From a virus, in IMG/VR virus record IMGVR_UViG_3300042914_004291, positions 62,001 to 126,000 of that record: a stretch of DNA of 64,000 bases. One strand, 5' to 3'. The notes beneath the pieces were generated by a model. The model had not been told where the DNA came from, made no database searches, and saw nothing but the letters and a program-made list of their open reading frames with translations. A program made the translations under genes and the position numbers. Below are positions 41,470-49,498 of this stretch, piece by piece (within the stretch, counting starts at the first letter, position 1; the number at the start of each line of letters is the position of its first letter).

Positions 41470-43123
41470 AACTACAAAGAAAACCACCGAAGATCTAGAT
41501 GGAGTTGTGTTTGGTTCCGTTGCAACTGATGGAATGATGGCCGGGGCACGGAAACTCTATCATGCAGTCGGGTCAACGATGGGTCCAAAGGGAAAGAATG
41601 TTATCATTGATAACGGTGTCACTGCACCCCTGATCACAAAAGACGGCGTCACTGTGGCTAGATCGATCAACCTGAAAGACAAGCTCGAAAGTATTGGCGC
41701 AAACCTTATCAAAGAAGTTGCTGCGAAAACAAACGAAGCTGCCGGAGATGGTACAACGACTGCAACTGTCTTGGCTTACAATTTACTACAATCTGGTCTG
41801 AAGATGAAAGCTTCAGGTCGATTGACTTCGGATCTTCAGAAAGGCATTGAATGGGCAACAAAGACAGTGATTGATGACCTGACTCGCGGTGCGATTCAAA
41901 TCGCTGGCGATCGTGAATCAATCATTAACGTTGGCCAAATCTCATCCCGGGATCGATCTGTTGGAGAGCTGATTGCTGACGCTGTAGAGAAGGTAGGTCC
42001 AAATGGTCTGATCACGATTGAACCTGCAAAGAGCACTAAGACTACACTCGAAGTGACGGATGGTTTGGAGCTTTCAAACGGCTATGTCTCGCCTTATTTT
42101 GTCACAAACCAAGAGAAACTCACGGCCGAACTAAACAACTGTTTGATTCTTGTGACTACCCAGAAGATCTCTACGATGAAAGATATCTTGAGGGTTCTGG
42201 AGGCTATTCAGACCGCCAGCAAAAGTCTCTTGATTGTCGCTGATGACATCGAGGGTGAGGCGCTGCATGCTCTGATCGTCAACAAAACAAACAAGATCAT
42301 CAAAGTTTGTGCTATTAAAGCACCGGCTTTTGGTGAACATCGCCACGAGCTCCTCTCTGACCTCGCTTTGGTCACAGGTGCCACGTTGATTGATTCCGGG
42401 TTCAGTAAACCGCTCTCGTCGGTTGGTAGCGCGGAACTTGGAGCTTGCAACAAAGTAACTGTTAGCAAGAGCAACACAATCATTGTTTCCGATGTTAGAA
42501 ACGAGGCCGTAAGAGCCAGGATTGCTACGCTTGAGAGTGCCATTGATCATGCTAGGAAAAACCCTGGATCTCTGAGTGATGATAAGTTTGAACAGCTCAA
42601 AACGCGGCTTGCTAAATTGTCTGGCGGTGTTGCTGTGGTCAAAGTTGGAGGATCTACTGAAGTAGAACTCTTTGAGAAAAAGGATCGTGTAGAAGATGCT
42701 CTGAATGCTACACTTGCTGCTGTTCAAGAAGGAATTCATGCTGGGGGTGGAACTGCACTATGCCTGAACGCGTTTAAATTGTCAAAGAGGCTCCCAGAAC
42801 TCTCTAAAACAAGATCAGATGATTTCTGTTCTGGTGTGAGAGTTGTGATTGAAGCATGCCAAGCTCCATTGAAAACAATTGTGAGTAATGCTGGTAACAG
42901 TCCGGACGTTGTCCTTGCACAGCTAGAAACAAATTTCAACAATGACATAGCTGAGATGGCTGGGTATGGCTTCAACGCAGGAACAGGCGTGTTCTGCAAC
43001 CTGATTGAATCCGGAGTGATTGACCCAGTCAAAGTAACGCGGCTAGCCCTCGAATATGCAAGTTCAGTTGCACAGCTATTGCTCACAACTGAGTGTGTCG
43101 TGTTTGATGCTGGGAATGAATGA
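41453..43123 (+). CDS. groL: GroEL-type chaperonin
   Basis: A 556-residue group I chaperonin, intact by motif. It has STMGPKGKNVIIDNG and TKDGVTVARSI (nucleotide site), AAGDGTTTATVLA (phosphate binding), LLIVADDIEGEALHALIVN (apical domain), VEDALNATLAAVQEGIHAGG (catalytic Asp and GGG), and a C-terminal VTRLALEYASSVAQLLL. It should form a folding chamber, probably for a large phage protein such as the capsid protein. The usual GGM tail is missing, as in several phage chaperonins. Start is the ATG at 41453, one codon after a possible TTG; it overlaps the upstream gene. Confidence 0.95.
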   Translation: MYMKTETTKKTTEDLDGVVFGSVATDGMMAGARKLYHAVGSTMGPKGKNVIIDNGVTAPLITKDGVTVARSINLKDKLESIGANLIKEVAAKTNEAAGDGTTTATVLAYNLLQSGLKMKASGRLTSDLQKGIEWATKTVIDDLTRGAIQIAGDRESIINVGQISSRDRSVGELIADAVEKVGPNGLITIEPAKSTKTTLEVTDGLELSNGYVSPYFVTNQEKLTAELNNCLILVTTQKISTMKDILRVLEAIQTASKSLLIVADDIEGEALHALIVNKTNKIIKVCAIKAPAFGEHRHELLSDLALVTGATLIDSGFSKPLSSVGSAELGACNKVTVSKSNTIIVSDVRNEAVRARIATLESAIDHARKNPGSLSDDKFEQLKTRLAKLSGGVAVVKVGGSTEVELFEKKDRVEDALNATLAAVQEGIHAGGGTALCLNAFKLSKRLPELSKTRSDDFCSGVRVVIEACQAPLKTIVSNAGNSPDVVLAQLETNFNNDIAEMAGYGFNAGTGVFCNLIESGVIDPVKVTRLALEYASSVAQLLLTTECVVFDAGNE

Positions 43124-43155
43124 TAAACGAACAGAACTAAAAGGAAACAACAATA

Positions 43156-43506
43156 ATGGCTAACGGCGACAGAGTAATCATAGGCAAGAACATCTCACAA
43201 GGCATTCACGGTTACGACCCAAAGATCACGGTACCTGTGTATGAAATTGAACATCGCAATGGCGTTGCAGTTCTTGATGACAAAGGGTGTGGTATCAGCA
43301 AAATGATTGGAGGAGCAACTGGAGGCTCTGTTGGAACAATTGAAGGACTTGCTGTTCCAGTGCATCGATCAACTTTGAGAGAAGCAACCGTTGGACATGC
43401 TGCATCTTCTGGCGGCTTGGATGCTGTGTATCTGATCCCTGTTAGATTTGATAATTACCAGAAGGTTGCCTATGTCTATTCACAAAACTTAAGAGTCACT
43501 AGCTGA
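43156..43506 (+). CDS. Small beta-rich protein downstream of GroEL
   Basis: A 116-residue protein with AAGGA ahead of the ATG. It starts MANGDRVIIGKNISQGIHGY, is mainly beta, and has a Gly-rich loop near 50-62 (KMIGGATGGSVGTIEG). The sequence does not match GroES or T4 gp31 convincingly, but size, beta content, a flexible Gly loop and position 30 bp behind GroEL make it the best local candidate for a co-chaperonin. Treat that as a hypothesis. Confidence 0.65.
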   Translation: MANGDRVIIGKNISQGIHGYDPKITVPVYEIEHRNGVAVLDDKGCGISKMIGGATGGSVGTIEGLAVPVHRSTLREATVGHAASSGGLDAVYLIPVRFDNYQKVAYVYSQNLRVTS

Positions 43507-43546
43507 GAAGCTTTTCTAGTAGTGATTTCTACGCTCCCAGACCCTG

Positions 43547-43579
43547 TACTAATATACTCTTAGTATCTTACTAGTATAC
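43547..43579. repeat. Two direct repeats 22 bp apart, regulatory region
   Basis: TACTAATATAC (43547-43557) and TACTAGTATAC (43569-43579) differ at one base and are spaced exactly 22 bp start to start, about two helical turns. They lie in the 132 bp gap between the GroEL unit and the 43.6 kb gene, followed by a pyrimidine run. Cooperative protein binding or an AT-rich promoter are likely uses. Confidence 0.5.
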
Positions 43580-43638
43580 CCCATACTCTTCTTCTTCTTC
43601 TCTTGCTCGGATAGGGTAGGGAACTAGGAGTGGAAGGA

Positions 43639-43956
43639 ATGATGATGCAACAGAAGAATAAAAGAACACCACAAGTAGACCAGTTATCCTTCACTCTCAC
43701 ATATCAACTTATCAAAGCAACAGAAGAGTTGCTCGATGATGTTTTATCGGCCGGATATGAAGGATATGTGAAGATCATTGCTAACATCGATCATGAGAAC
43801 CGTTCGAAAGCGCCTGTTCTGTTGGATGTTCGCCTTGAAAAGCTTGGATCCAAGGTCGAGTGGAGCGTGGAAAGGCTCAGAAAGTCCTGCTCGGAAGCAA
43901 ATTGTGCCGTGTTTGACATAGTCCAAGGCAAAGGATGCAAGCGCATTGCTGTTTAA
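43639..43956 (+). CDS. Small protein of unknown function
   Basis: A 105-residue protein from the ATG at 43639 (MMMQQKNKRTPQVDQ), behind AGGAGTGGAAGGA; a GTG at 43630 is an alternative. The fold looks alpha-beta: a helix (LIKATEELLDDVLSAGYEG), strands (YVKIIANIDHENRSKAPVLL), then a helix and strand. Three nearby in-frame Met codons make the exact start uncertain. No family recognised. Confidence 0.7.
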   Translation: MMMQQKNKRTPQVDQLSFTLTYQLIKATEELLDDVLSAGYEGYVKIIANIDHENRSKAPVLLDVRLEKLGSKVEWSVERLRKSCSEANCAVFDIVQGKGCKRIAV

Positions 43957-43957
43957 C

Positions 43958-43986
43958 TTGACTCGCTTCACTGATCATTCTATGAT
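43958..43986 (+). promoter_or_regulatory. Leaderless promoter of the primase-nuclease operon
   Basis: TTGACT (43958-43963), 17 bp, TATGAT (43981-43986), then 6 nt to the GTG start of the primase. This is the closest match to a housekeeping sigma-70 promoter in the window and predicts transcription starting at or within 1 nt of the GTG. Confidence 0.7.
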
Positions 43987-43992
43987 TGTCTA

Positions 43993-45021
43993 GTGCTAAC
44001 AACAGATACCATCGGCAACAGGCTTTTTTTCTTGGAGCGCGCTCTAGGCCAAAAACAAAGCAAGAACACAACCAACCCAACATTTGTTTGCCCATGGTGC
44101 GCAGAGAAACTCCTAGGAACAAAAAAGAAATTCACAGTCCGGACAGACAACTGGCTCACACACTGCTGGGTTTGCGGCTACAAGTCACGCAACATCGGTG
44201 AGACGCTTGCAAGGTTTCGCCCAGACCTCCTAGGAGAATATACAGCGGCTTTCTTGGGTTCGGATGGGTCTTTGGCCGTCCTGGACGAAAACGGGCACCA
44301 CAAATTCTCCTGGAATGATCAATCAAATGTTTTTGAGTCCGGGACTCACCAGTTGCCGGAGGGGTATATGTTCCTGGGCGAGATCATGCACTGGCAGCGA
44401 GGTTGTGCTGAGGGTGTCATGACTGATGCTTTGAATTATTGCAGACAAAGACACTTGACTGAGACGGACGTTTGGCGTTACAAGATTGGATATTGTTTTA
44501 CTGGGAAGATGGCGGGGCGTCTGGTTGTGCCTTCGTACGATGCTACGGGCGTGATGAATTATTTTGTGGCAAGAACAGTGCGAAAGGGTATCAAACCTCC
44601 GTATGAAAATCCTGAAACACCAAAGAAACAGTTCATCTTCAACGAGATGAACATAGACTGGTCCGCTCCTGTGTGGCTTGTAGAAGGTGTGTTTGATATG
44701 TTCAAGATTCCGTCAACGAATGTTGTTCCGTTGATTGGAAAAGAGCTTGGATTTGATTATAAGCTTTTCGAGAAGTTGGTAGAACACAACACGCCTGCAA
44801 TCGTTGCATTAGACAACGATGCAAACAGAGAGCGTTTCAGAATTGCAGAGATGTTGTTTGACAGCGGAATAACTGAAATTCATACTGCTTCATGGGATGC
44901 CCGCTGGAAAGATCCCGGAGCGTTCTACAGTGCCAGCCAGTTTGCTGCGAATGTACAATTGAAACAGTTCAATGGGCTCGATTCGATGCTGGCAGAAAAA
45001 ATAAGAAGATCCTTGAGTTAA
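43993..45021 (+). CDS. DNA primase (zinc finger plus TOPRIM)
   Basis: A 342-residue DnaG-type primase making RNA primers for replication. An N-terminal zinc finger is seen as FVCPWC (Cys33, Cys36) and HCWVCGY (Cys58, Cys61). The TOPRIM core follows: VWLVEGVFDMFKIPS (catalytic Glu) and PAIVALDNDANRERFRIAEM (acidic metal-binding pair). Shorter than bacterial DnaG (about 580) and lacking the helicase-interaction domain. The start is GTG, directly downstream of the -10 box. It is followed after 3 nt by the Mre11-Rad50 fusion gene. Confidence 0.85.
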   Translation: MLTTDTIGNRLFFLERALGQKQSKNTTNPTFVCPWCAEKLLGTKKKFTVRTDNWLTHCWVCGYKSRNIGETLARFRPDLLGEYTAAFLGSDGSLAVLDENGHHKFSWNDQSNVFESGTHQLPEGYMFLGEIMHWQRGCAEGVMTDALNYCRQRHLTETDVWRYKIGYCFTGKMAGRLVVPSYDATGVMNYFVARTVRKGIKPPYENPETPKKQFIFNEMNIDWSAPVWLVEGVFDMFKIPSTNVVPLIGKELGFDYKLFEKLVEHNTPAIVALDNDANRERFRIAEMLFDSGITEIHTASWDARWKDPGAFYSASQFAANVQLKQFNGLDSMLAEKIRRSLS

Positions 45022-45024
45022 ACA

Positions 45025-48000
45025 ATGAAGATAGCACACATCTCTGACATTCACTTTCGCGGTATTGCAAGGCACAAAGAATACACAGAGTGTTTTGAAA
45101 ATCTGTTTGAAGATCTTGCAAATGAAGTTAAACCGGATTACATCGTGTGCACGGGAGACTGGTTCCACACCAAGACAGTGGCAATCACACCTGAAGTTAT
45201 TGAAAAAATAACTTGGGTGTTGCGCAAGCTTAGTAGCATTGCTCCGTTGATTGGGATTCTTGGAAACCATGATGGCAACCTTGCAAATGAAAACAGACAA
45301 GACACCATCACTCCAATTGCTAACGCAGTAGACAGCCCACGAGTCAACATCTATAAGCAAACAGGCATGTACACGATGCCCGACAACATGTTGCGTGTCT
45401 GCGTCCTGTCACCATTTGACAAGAGCAACTGGAATGAAACTCTACGAGATTTTATTTCCGGGCAATCGGATGACAAAGTTTCGATATGCTTATACCACGG
45501 TTCTGTTGTTGGTTGTTTGACGGACAGTGACTGGGTTATGACTAAAGGTGCCGAAGAGCACATGGATTACTTCTCAGGAATTGATTTCGGTTTGTTTGGT
45601 GATATTCACCAGCAACAATTTCTCTCTTTCAGAGAAGACAAGTTTGGTAATCAGAAGCCAAACGTTGCATATCCTGGAAGCATGATCCAGCAAAACTATG
45701 GCGAATCGACTGTCAAAGGGTATCTTGTTTGGGATGTCAGATCGAGAAATGACTGGGATGTGGAGTTCCGGCGCGTACACAACAGTAGCAGTTTTGTTAC
45801 GGTACAATGGCATGGCTCTGCGAATGAAACAGTCGCAGCACTCACAAAAGAGTATGGACTGAATCTTGCTGGAAAAAGCATCCGAGTCATGTCCAGGAAC
45901 ACCATATTCGACATTCAGAAGACAGATCTGACGAATCAGTTGCGCACACAATACAAGGCCACTGAGGTAGTGTTCCGGTTTGAGAAAAAGCGCGAGACTG
46001 CAACAAGCCTTTATTCTGATGGCGAGATCGAGCCGGATGATCTTTTCAACACACACAAAGCTGACGGCGGAACCGTGGCGATGATCGATGTCGTCGTCAA
46101 AGCGCTTAAGAAATATGTTGCTGACAACCAGGATGCTGTCCATGTTGTATCTGGTTCTTCAACAGAAAAAGCAATGATTGATCTCGCCACTGCCTATTAC
46201 AACAAAGTTGCTGTCAGTTCAGAGATGAAACGCGACGTTGTATGGTCGTTGAAGAACATGAACTTCAGCAACCTCTACAAGTTTGGAGAAGACAACACAA
46301 TCAACTTTTCCAGAATGCGCGGCATTACCGGAATCTTCGGCGGCAACGCCAGTGGCAAAAGCTCCATCATTGGTGCGATGATGTTCGGCTTGTTCAATAC
46401 CACTGATCGTGGGCCGGTGAAGGCAGCACACATCATCAACAGAAACAAAGCCTCTGGGAGCGCAGAGATCTTGTTCAACGTTGCTGGTACTGATTATGTT
46501 TTGCGGCGAGAAGTAACGAAGTCCAGATCCAGGAAAGGGATTGACCACGAGAAGGCTGCTGGAAAACTCTATCTTGCCAAAGTAGACCTGTCAGGCACCG
46601 AGATTGAGATAAGTTCTGAGAATGCAGAGACTAGATCTGATACCGACAAGGTTGTCCGAAACTTGATCGGTTCCTCCCAGGACTATCTCATGACTGGATT
46701 GGCCTCGCAGGGCGAGATGAATCGATTCATCAAAGAAGGCCCTACAGCAAGAAAACAAATGATATCACGATTTCTTGATCTTAGGATCTATGAAGACATC
46801 TACAAGCTAGCCAACGACGACCTCAACGTGATGAACGCAAAGACCCAGCGCTTCAGGGGTGTTGATTTTGCGGCTAGAATGATTCAGCTATGTTCAGAGC
46901 AAGAGAAGCTTTCAAACGAAGCTGATAAACTCAAAGAAGACATCGAGGCTGTCGAAGAGGAGATCACAGATACTAAGGCTTGGCTCACAGCAAACCACAG
47001 CAGCAAGATCGACAGTCTGATAGAGAAGAAACGAATCTCAGACGAAGCTTTGGCTGATCTGGAATCGAAACGAAACCGCTCAACTGTTGAACTTAGAACA
47101 CATGAGAGCAAGATTGCATCAATCGAGAAACAGCTTGAAGCAGAGATCGTACGGCTGTCCGGAATGGAGCTGGAATCCGATCTTCAAATCAAGAAAAGCA
47201 AACTTGATGGTCTGAACAGAAAGCTTGCAGATCTGGTATCGAGCGAACGAATCGGAAATGCTCTTGCCAAGAAACAAGAAGAGTCTGTGCGCAGGCTGGC
47301 TGTTGTGCCATGCGGTGATCAATATCTAGACGCCTGCAAATACATCGCAGGAGCCAATGAAGATCGTGTGCAGCTAACCAAGACAAATGAAGAGCTTACA
47401 GCGATTGTGCAGGACATGAAACTTCTGCGGCAAGAAATCTATGTGCTTGGCCAAGCTGACATTGATCAGTTGATCAAGTCCAGACAGCTAGCTGGAAGAG
47501 CAGTGGAAGATTTGCAGACCAAGCTAGCCACGGCTCTCTCTGAAAAGAGCTACAAAGAACAACTGAATGAATCGATCAACTCCAGTTTTGCCATGGCACA
47601 AACAGAGAATGAGAAGTTAAAAGAAGAGTACCAGGAGCTTTTGACCAAGATCGAAGAACTGGAATCAAAACAAGAAGAGCTGAAATCGTTGCAGCAAGAG
47701 TTGAATGATCTACGTGTTCAGTTCCAGAACAACATGAAGGCAACAGGAGCTTGCGCAAACAAGCTTGTGACTATAGAAGCAGACAAGCTAGAAGCAGAGA
47801 AACTCACAGCCGAACAGAAAATACTGGATGCTATCTGTGTTGCATTCTCTAAGAACGCCATCCCAGCAATGGTAATTCAGTCTGCACTGCCGTACATCAA
47901 TGCCGAACTGGACAACATCCTCGGCGGCGTCATTCCGTTCAGAGTATATCTCCAGACAGAAGTTGGAGACTCAAACGTACTAGACGTGATGATTGAAGAC

Positions 48001-48306
48001 GAATACTCTTCCAGGATCATTGAACTGGCTTCCGGCTATGAGAAGATGATTGCCAGCTTGGCTCTGCGTGTTGCGTTGATCAACCTTTCACGCCTACCAA
48101 AGCCAGACTTCCTTGTGATCGATGAAGGCTGGGATGTTCTTGATGAGACAAACGTTTCAAGAGCCGTAGAGCTCTTGAACGCACTCAAGACAAAGTTCAA
48201 ACACATTCTCGTGATATCACACGTCAACGCTCTCAAAGAGGCTGCTGATGATTTTATCATGATTCAATCAGGAACAGCAAACGAACCCTCCTTTGTGTCA
48301 TACTGA
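45025..48306 (+). CDS. Fused Mre11-Rad50 (SbcD-SbcC) repair nuclease
   Basis: A 1093-residue single-chain version of what are normally two proteins (T4 gp47 and gp46). Residues 1-340: calcineurin-type nuclease with SDIHFRG, CTGDWFHT, GILGNHDGN, YHGS and FGDIH. From residue 415: Rad50 ATPase with Walker A GGNASGKSS (440-448), long coiled coils and a hook region PCGDQYLDAC. Then come signature LASGYEKMIASLALRVAL and Walker B FLVIDEGWDVLDE near the C-terminus. It processes DNA ends for recombination-dependent replication. The hook has C-x7-C spacing rather than CxxC. Shares an operon with primase. Confidence 0.92.
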   Translation: MKIAHISDIHFRGIARHKEYTECFENLFEDLANEVKPDYIVCTGDWFHTKTVAITPEVIEKITWVLRKLSSIAPLIGILGNHDGNLANENRQDTITPIANAVDSPRVNIYKQTGMYTMPDNMLRVCVLSPFDKSNWNETLRDFISGQSDDKVSICLYHGSVVGCLTDSDWVMTKGAEEHMDYFSGIDFGLFGDIHQQQFLSFREDKFGNQKPNVAYPGSMIQQNYGESTVKGYLVWDVRSRNDWDVEFRRVHNSSSFVTVQWHGSANETVAALTKEYGLNLAGKSIRVMSRNTIFDIQKTDLTNQLRTQYKATEVVFRFEKKRETATSLYSDGEIEPDDLFNTHKADGGTVAMIDVVVKALKKYVADNQDAVHVVSGSSTEKAMIDLATAYYNKVAVSSEMKRDVVWSLKNMNFSNLYKFGEDNTINFSRMRGITGIFGGNASGKSSIIGAMMFGLFNTTDRGPVKAAHIINRNKASGSAEILFNVAGTDYVLRREVTKSRSRKGIDHEKAAGKLYLAKVDLSGTEIEISSENAETRSDTDKVVRNLIGSSQDYLMTGLASQGEMNRFIKEGPTARKQMISRFLDLRIYEDIYKLANDDLNVMNAKTQRFRGVDFAARMIQLCSEQEKLSNEADKLKEDIEAVEEEITDTKAWLTANHSSKIDSLIEKKRISDEALADLESKRNRSTVELRTHESKIASIEKQLEAEIVRLSGMELESDLQIKKSKLDGLNRKLADLVSSERIGNALAKKQEESVRRLAVVPCGDQYLDACKYIAGANEDRVQLTKTNEELTAIVQDMKLLRQEIYVLGQADIDQLIKSRQLAGRAVEDLQTKLATALSEKSYKEQLNESINSSFAMAQTENEKLKEEYQELLTKIEELESKQEELKSLQQELNDLRVQFQNNMKATGACANKLVTIEADKLEAEKLTAEQKILDAICVAFSKNAIPAMVIQSALPYINAELDNILGGVIPFRVYLQTEVGDSNVLDVMIEDEYSSRIIELASGYEKMIASLALRVALINLSRLPKPDFLVIDEGWDVLDETNVSRAVELLNALKTKFKHILVISHVNALKEAADDFIMIQSGTANEPSFVSY

Positions 48307-48310
48307 CCAC

Positions 48311-48337
48311 TTGACAACCGTCATGAGCCATGCTAGC
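48311..48337 (+). promoter_or_regulatory. Promoter downstream of the nuclease gene
   Basis: TTGACA (48311-48316), 15 bp, GCTAGC (48332-48337). It starts 5 bp after the nuclease stop codon and would make a leader of roughly 90 nt carrying a hairpin before the ATG at 48435. Confidence 0.6.
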
Positions 48338-48346
48338 CTCTAGAGT

Positions 48347-48382
48347 GTGCCCGCCGCGGTAGATGGCCTTCGCGGCAAGCAC
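48347..48382 (+). promoter_or_regulatory. Structured 5' leader hairpin
   Basis: GTGC-cc-GCCGCG, a 12 nt loop, then CGCGGC-aa-GCAC: a 10 bp GC-rich stem with one 2x2 internal loop. It would form at the very 5' end of the transcript from the promoter just upstream. No T-run follows, so it is not a standard terminator. It could stabilise the RNA, bind a ligand or protein, or be a small RNA. Confidence 0.5.
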
Positions 48383-48434
48383 CTCTTAACAACTTCAACA
48401 AAACCCAGGCCATTAAGAAAGATAGTGAACTCAC

Positions 48435-48809
48435 ATGACACGTTTCGCACTTCGTTCATCAGCATCCGATCGCCGCCGAGCCAAGGCTCTAGAGTCCAAG
48501 AACTATTTCGAGGAGAATGTCTTCTGCGCTCAGTTGGTAAGGCGGTATTTTGCTGTGCTTCCTACCCTGGATGTGCAGTACAGTTTTGATATTGATCCGG
48601 AAACGCCTCCAACCTCTAGTTCAAACTATACCGTGAAGGCGCTCCTACAAACGATCAGTCCATATGTGAGCCCTACAGTGTATAACACACTGAAGACAGC
48701 TTGGAGTGATTATCATCTGAATGCACGTTCGAGCATCACAGCAGAATCTGTGGCGGATCAGATCAATGCCGAGGCTCGACAGGCCATGGCATATCAATAC
48801 AATGGCTGA
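48435..48809 (+). CDS. Protein of unknown function
   Basis: A 124-residue protein starting MTRFALRSSASDRRRAKALE. The N-terminus is basic, the middle has NVFCAQLVRRYFAVLPTLDV, and the C-terminal half is helical with Ser/Thr-rich breaks. It has a long structured leader and overlaps the next gene by 8 bp. No family recognised. Confidence 0.72.
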   Translation: MTRFALRSSASDRRRAKALESKNYFEENVFCAQLVRRYFAVLPTLDVQYSFDIDPETPPTSSSNYTVKALLQTISPYVSPTVYNTLKTAWSDYHLNARSSITAESVADQINAEARQAMAYQYNG

Positions 48810-49014
48810 AAGTCTCCCGTTCATTTGCAAGCGCTGCAAAGTCCCTCTGAATGCGAAAGAGGATGCCGAGACTGTTTCGAGTCATGGCACTTGCAAGATG
48901 TGTTTTGATCGCTGGATCAAAACAGGCCGTGAACCGGATCAACAAGAATGGGAAGAGTATATGGCAGTACGTAAGCTGAAATGGCTTAATTTCCCATCAG
49001 TCGTTGTCAACTGA
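48802..49014 (+). CDS. Small zinc-finger protein
   Basis: A 70-residue protein from the ATG at 48802 (MAESLPFICKRCKVPLNA); the frame extends upstream but overlaps the preceding gene heavily. Two CxxC pairs (CKRC at 9-12 and CKMC at about 31-34) form a likely treble-clef or ribbon zinc site, followed by a helix (FDRWIKTGREPDQQEWEEY). It may bind nucleic acid or protein. Translationally coupled to the preceding gene. Confidence 0.72.
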   Translation: MAESLPFICKRCKVPLNAKEDAETVSSHGTCKMCFDRWIKTGREPDQQEWEEYMAVRKLKWLNFPSVVVN

Positions 49015-49039
49015 CCATTCCTAGTTAGGCCATAATATC

Positions 49040-49492
49040 ATGGCCCTCATAGAAAACAAAGAACTCTACGATGTCTTAGCAAATATCGTCGACACCACCT
49101 TCAACTCATCCGAGCGACAGAACAACGTCTTTGTCAAACTCAAAGTGACTGATGACCAAACAATCTCTGTGATGGCACAGAGAATAGTGAACGTCCAGTC
49201 TGCTAAGTTCTACAATGAGATGCGCAAACACTACGAGGATGAGCTCGTTGAAGTCATCAACAAAACGTTAGAGAATTTAAAGACGGCTTATCTCAGAGAA
49301 GTTGAGATCAGATCAAAGCGACTCGACAAATCATCCATCGGCGCCCCTAGACATGAGAAGATCCCGGGCTCGATCAGTTTGAAATTGATCAAAGGGACTT
49401 TGCATGATGATCTAGAGTTTGTTGGAATGTCTGCTCACAGATCAAACAAACAGGCTTTCTATAAGCTTTTTGCAACAGTCGAAGTCAACTGA
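49040..49492 (+). CDS. Protein of unknown function
   Basis: A 150-residue protein starting MALIENKELYDVLANIVDTT. It alternates helices and strands (NVFVKLKVTDDQTISVMAQR, then NEMRKHYEDELVEVINKTLE) and ends in a beta-rich part (GSISLKLIKGTLHDDLEFVG). It converges with the terminase gene, 6 bp apart. No family recognised. Confidence 0.75.
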   Translation: MALIENKELYDVLANIVDTTFNSSERQNNVFVKLKVTDDQTISVMAQRIVNVQSAKFYNEMRKHYEDELVEVINKTLENLKTAYLREVEIRSKRLDKSSIGAPRHEKIPGSISLKLIKGTLHDDLEFVGMSAHRSNKQAFYKLFATVEVN

Positions 49493-49498
49493 CGGGTA

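Noticed and set aside
43156-43506. Firm GroES annotation for the gene after GroEL
   Set aside because: Neither the GroES domain pattern nor T4 gp31-like sequence is visible; kept as unknown with a hypothesis.
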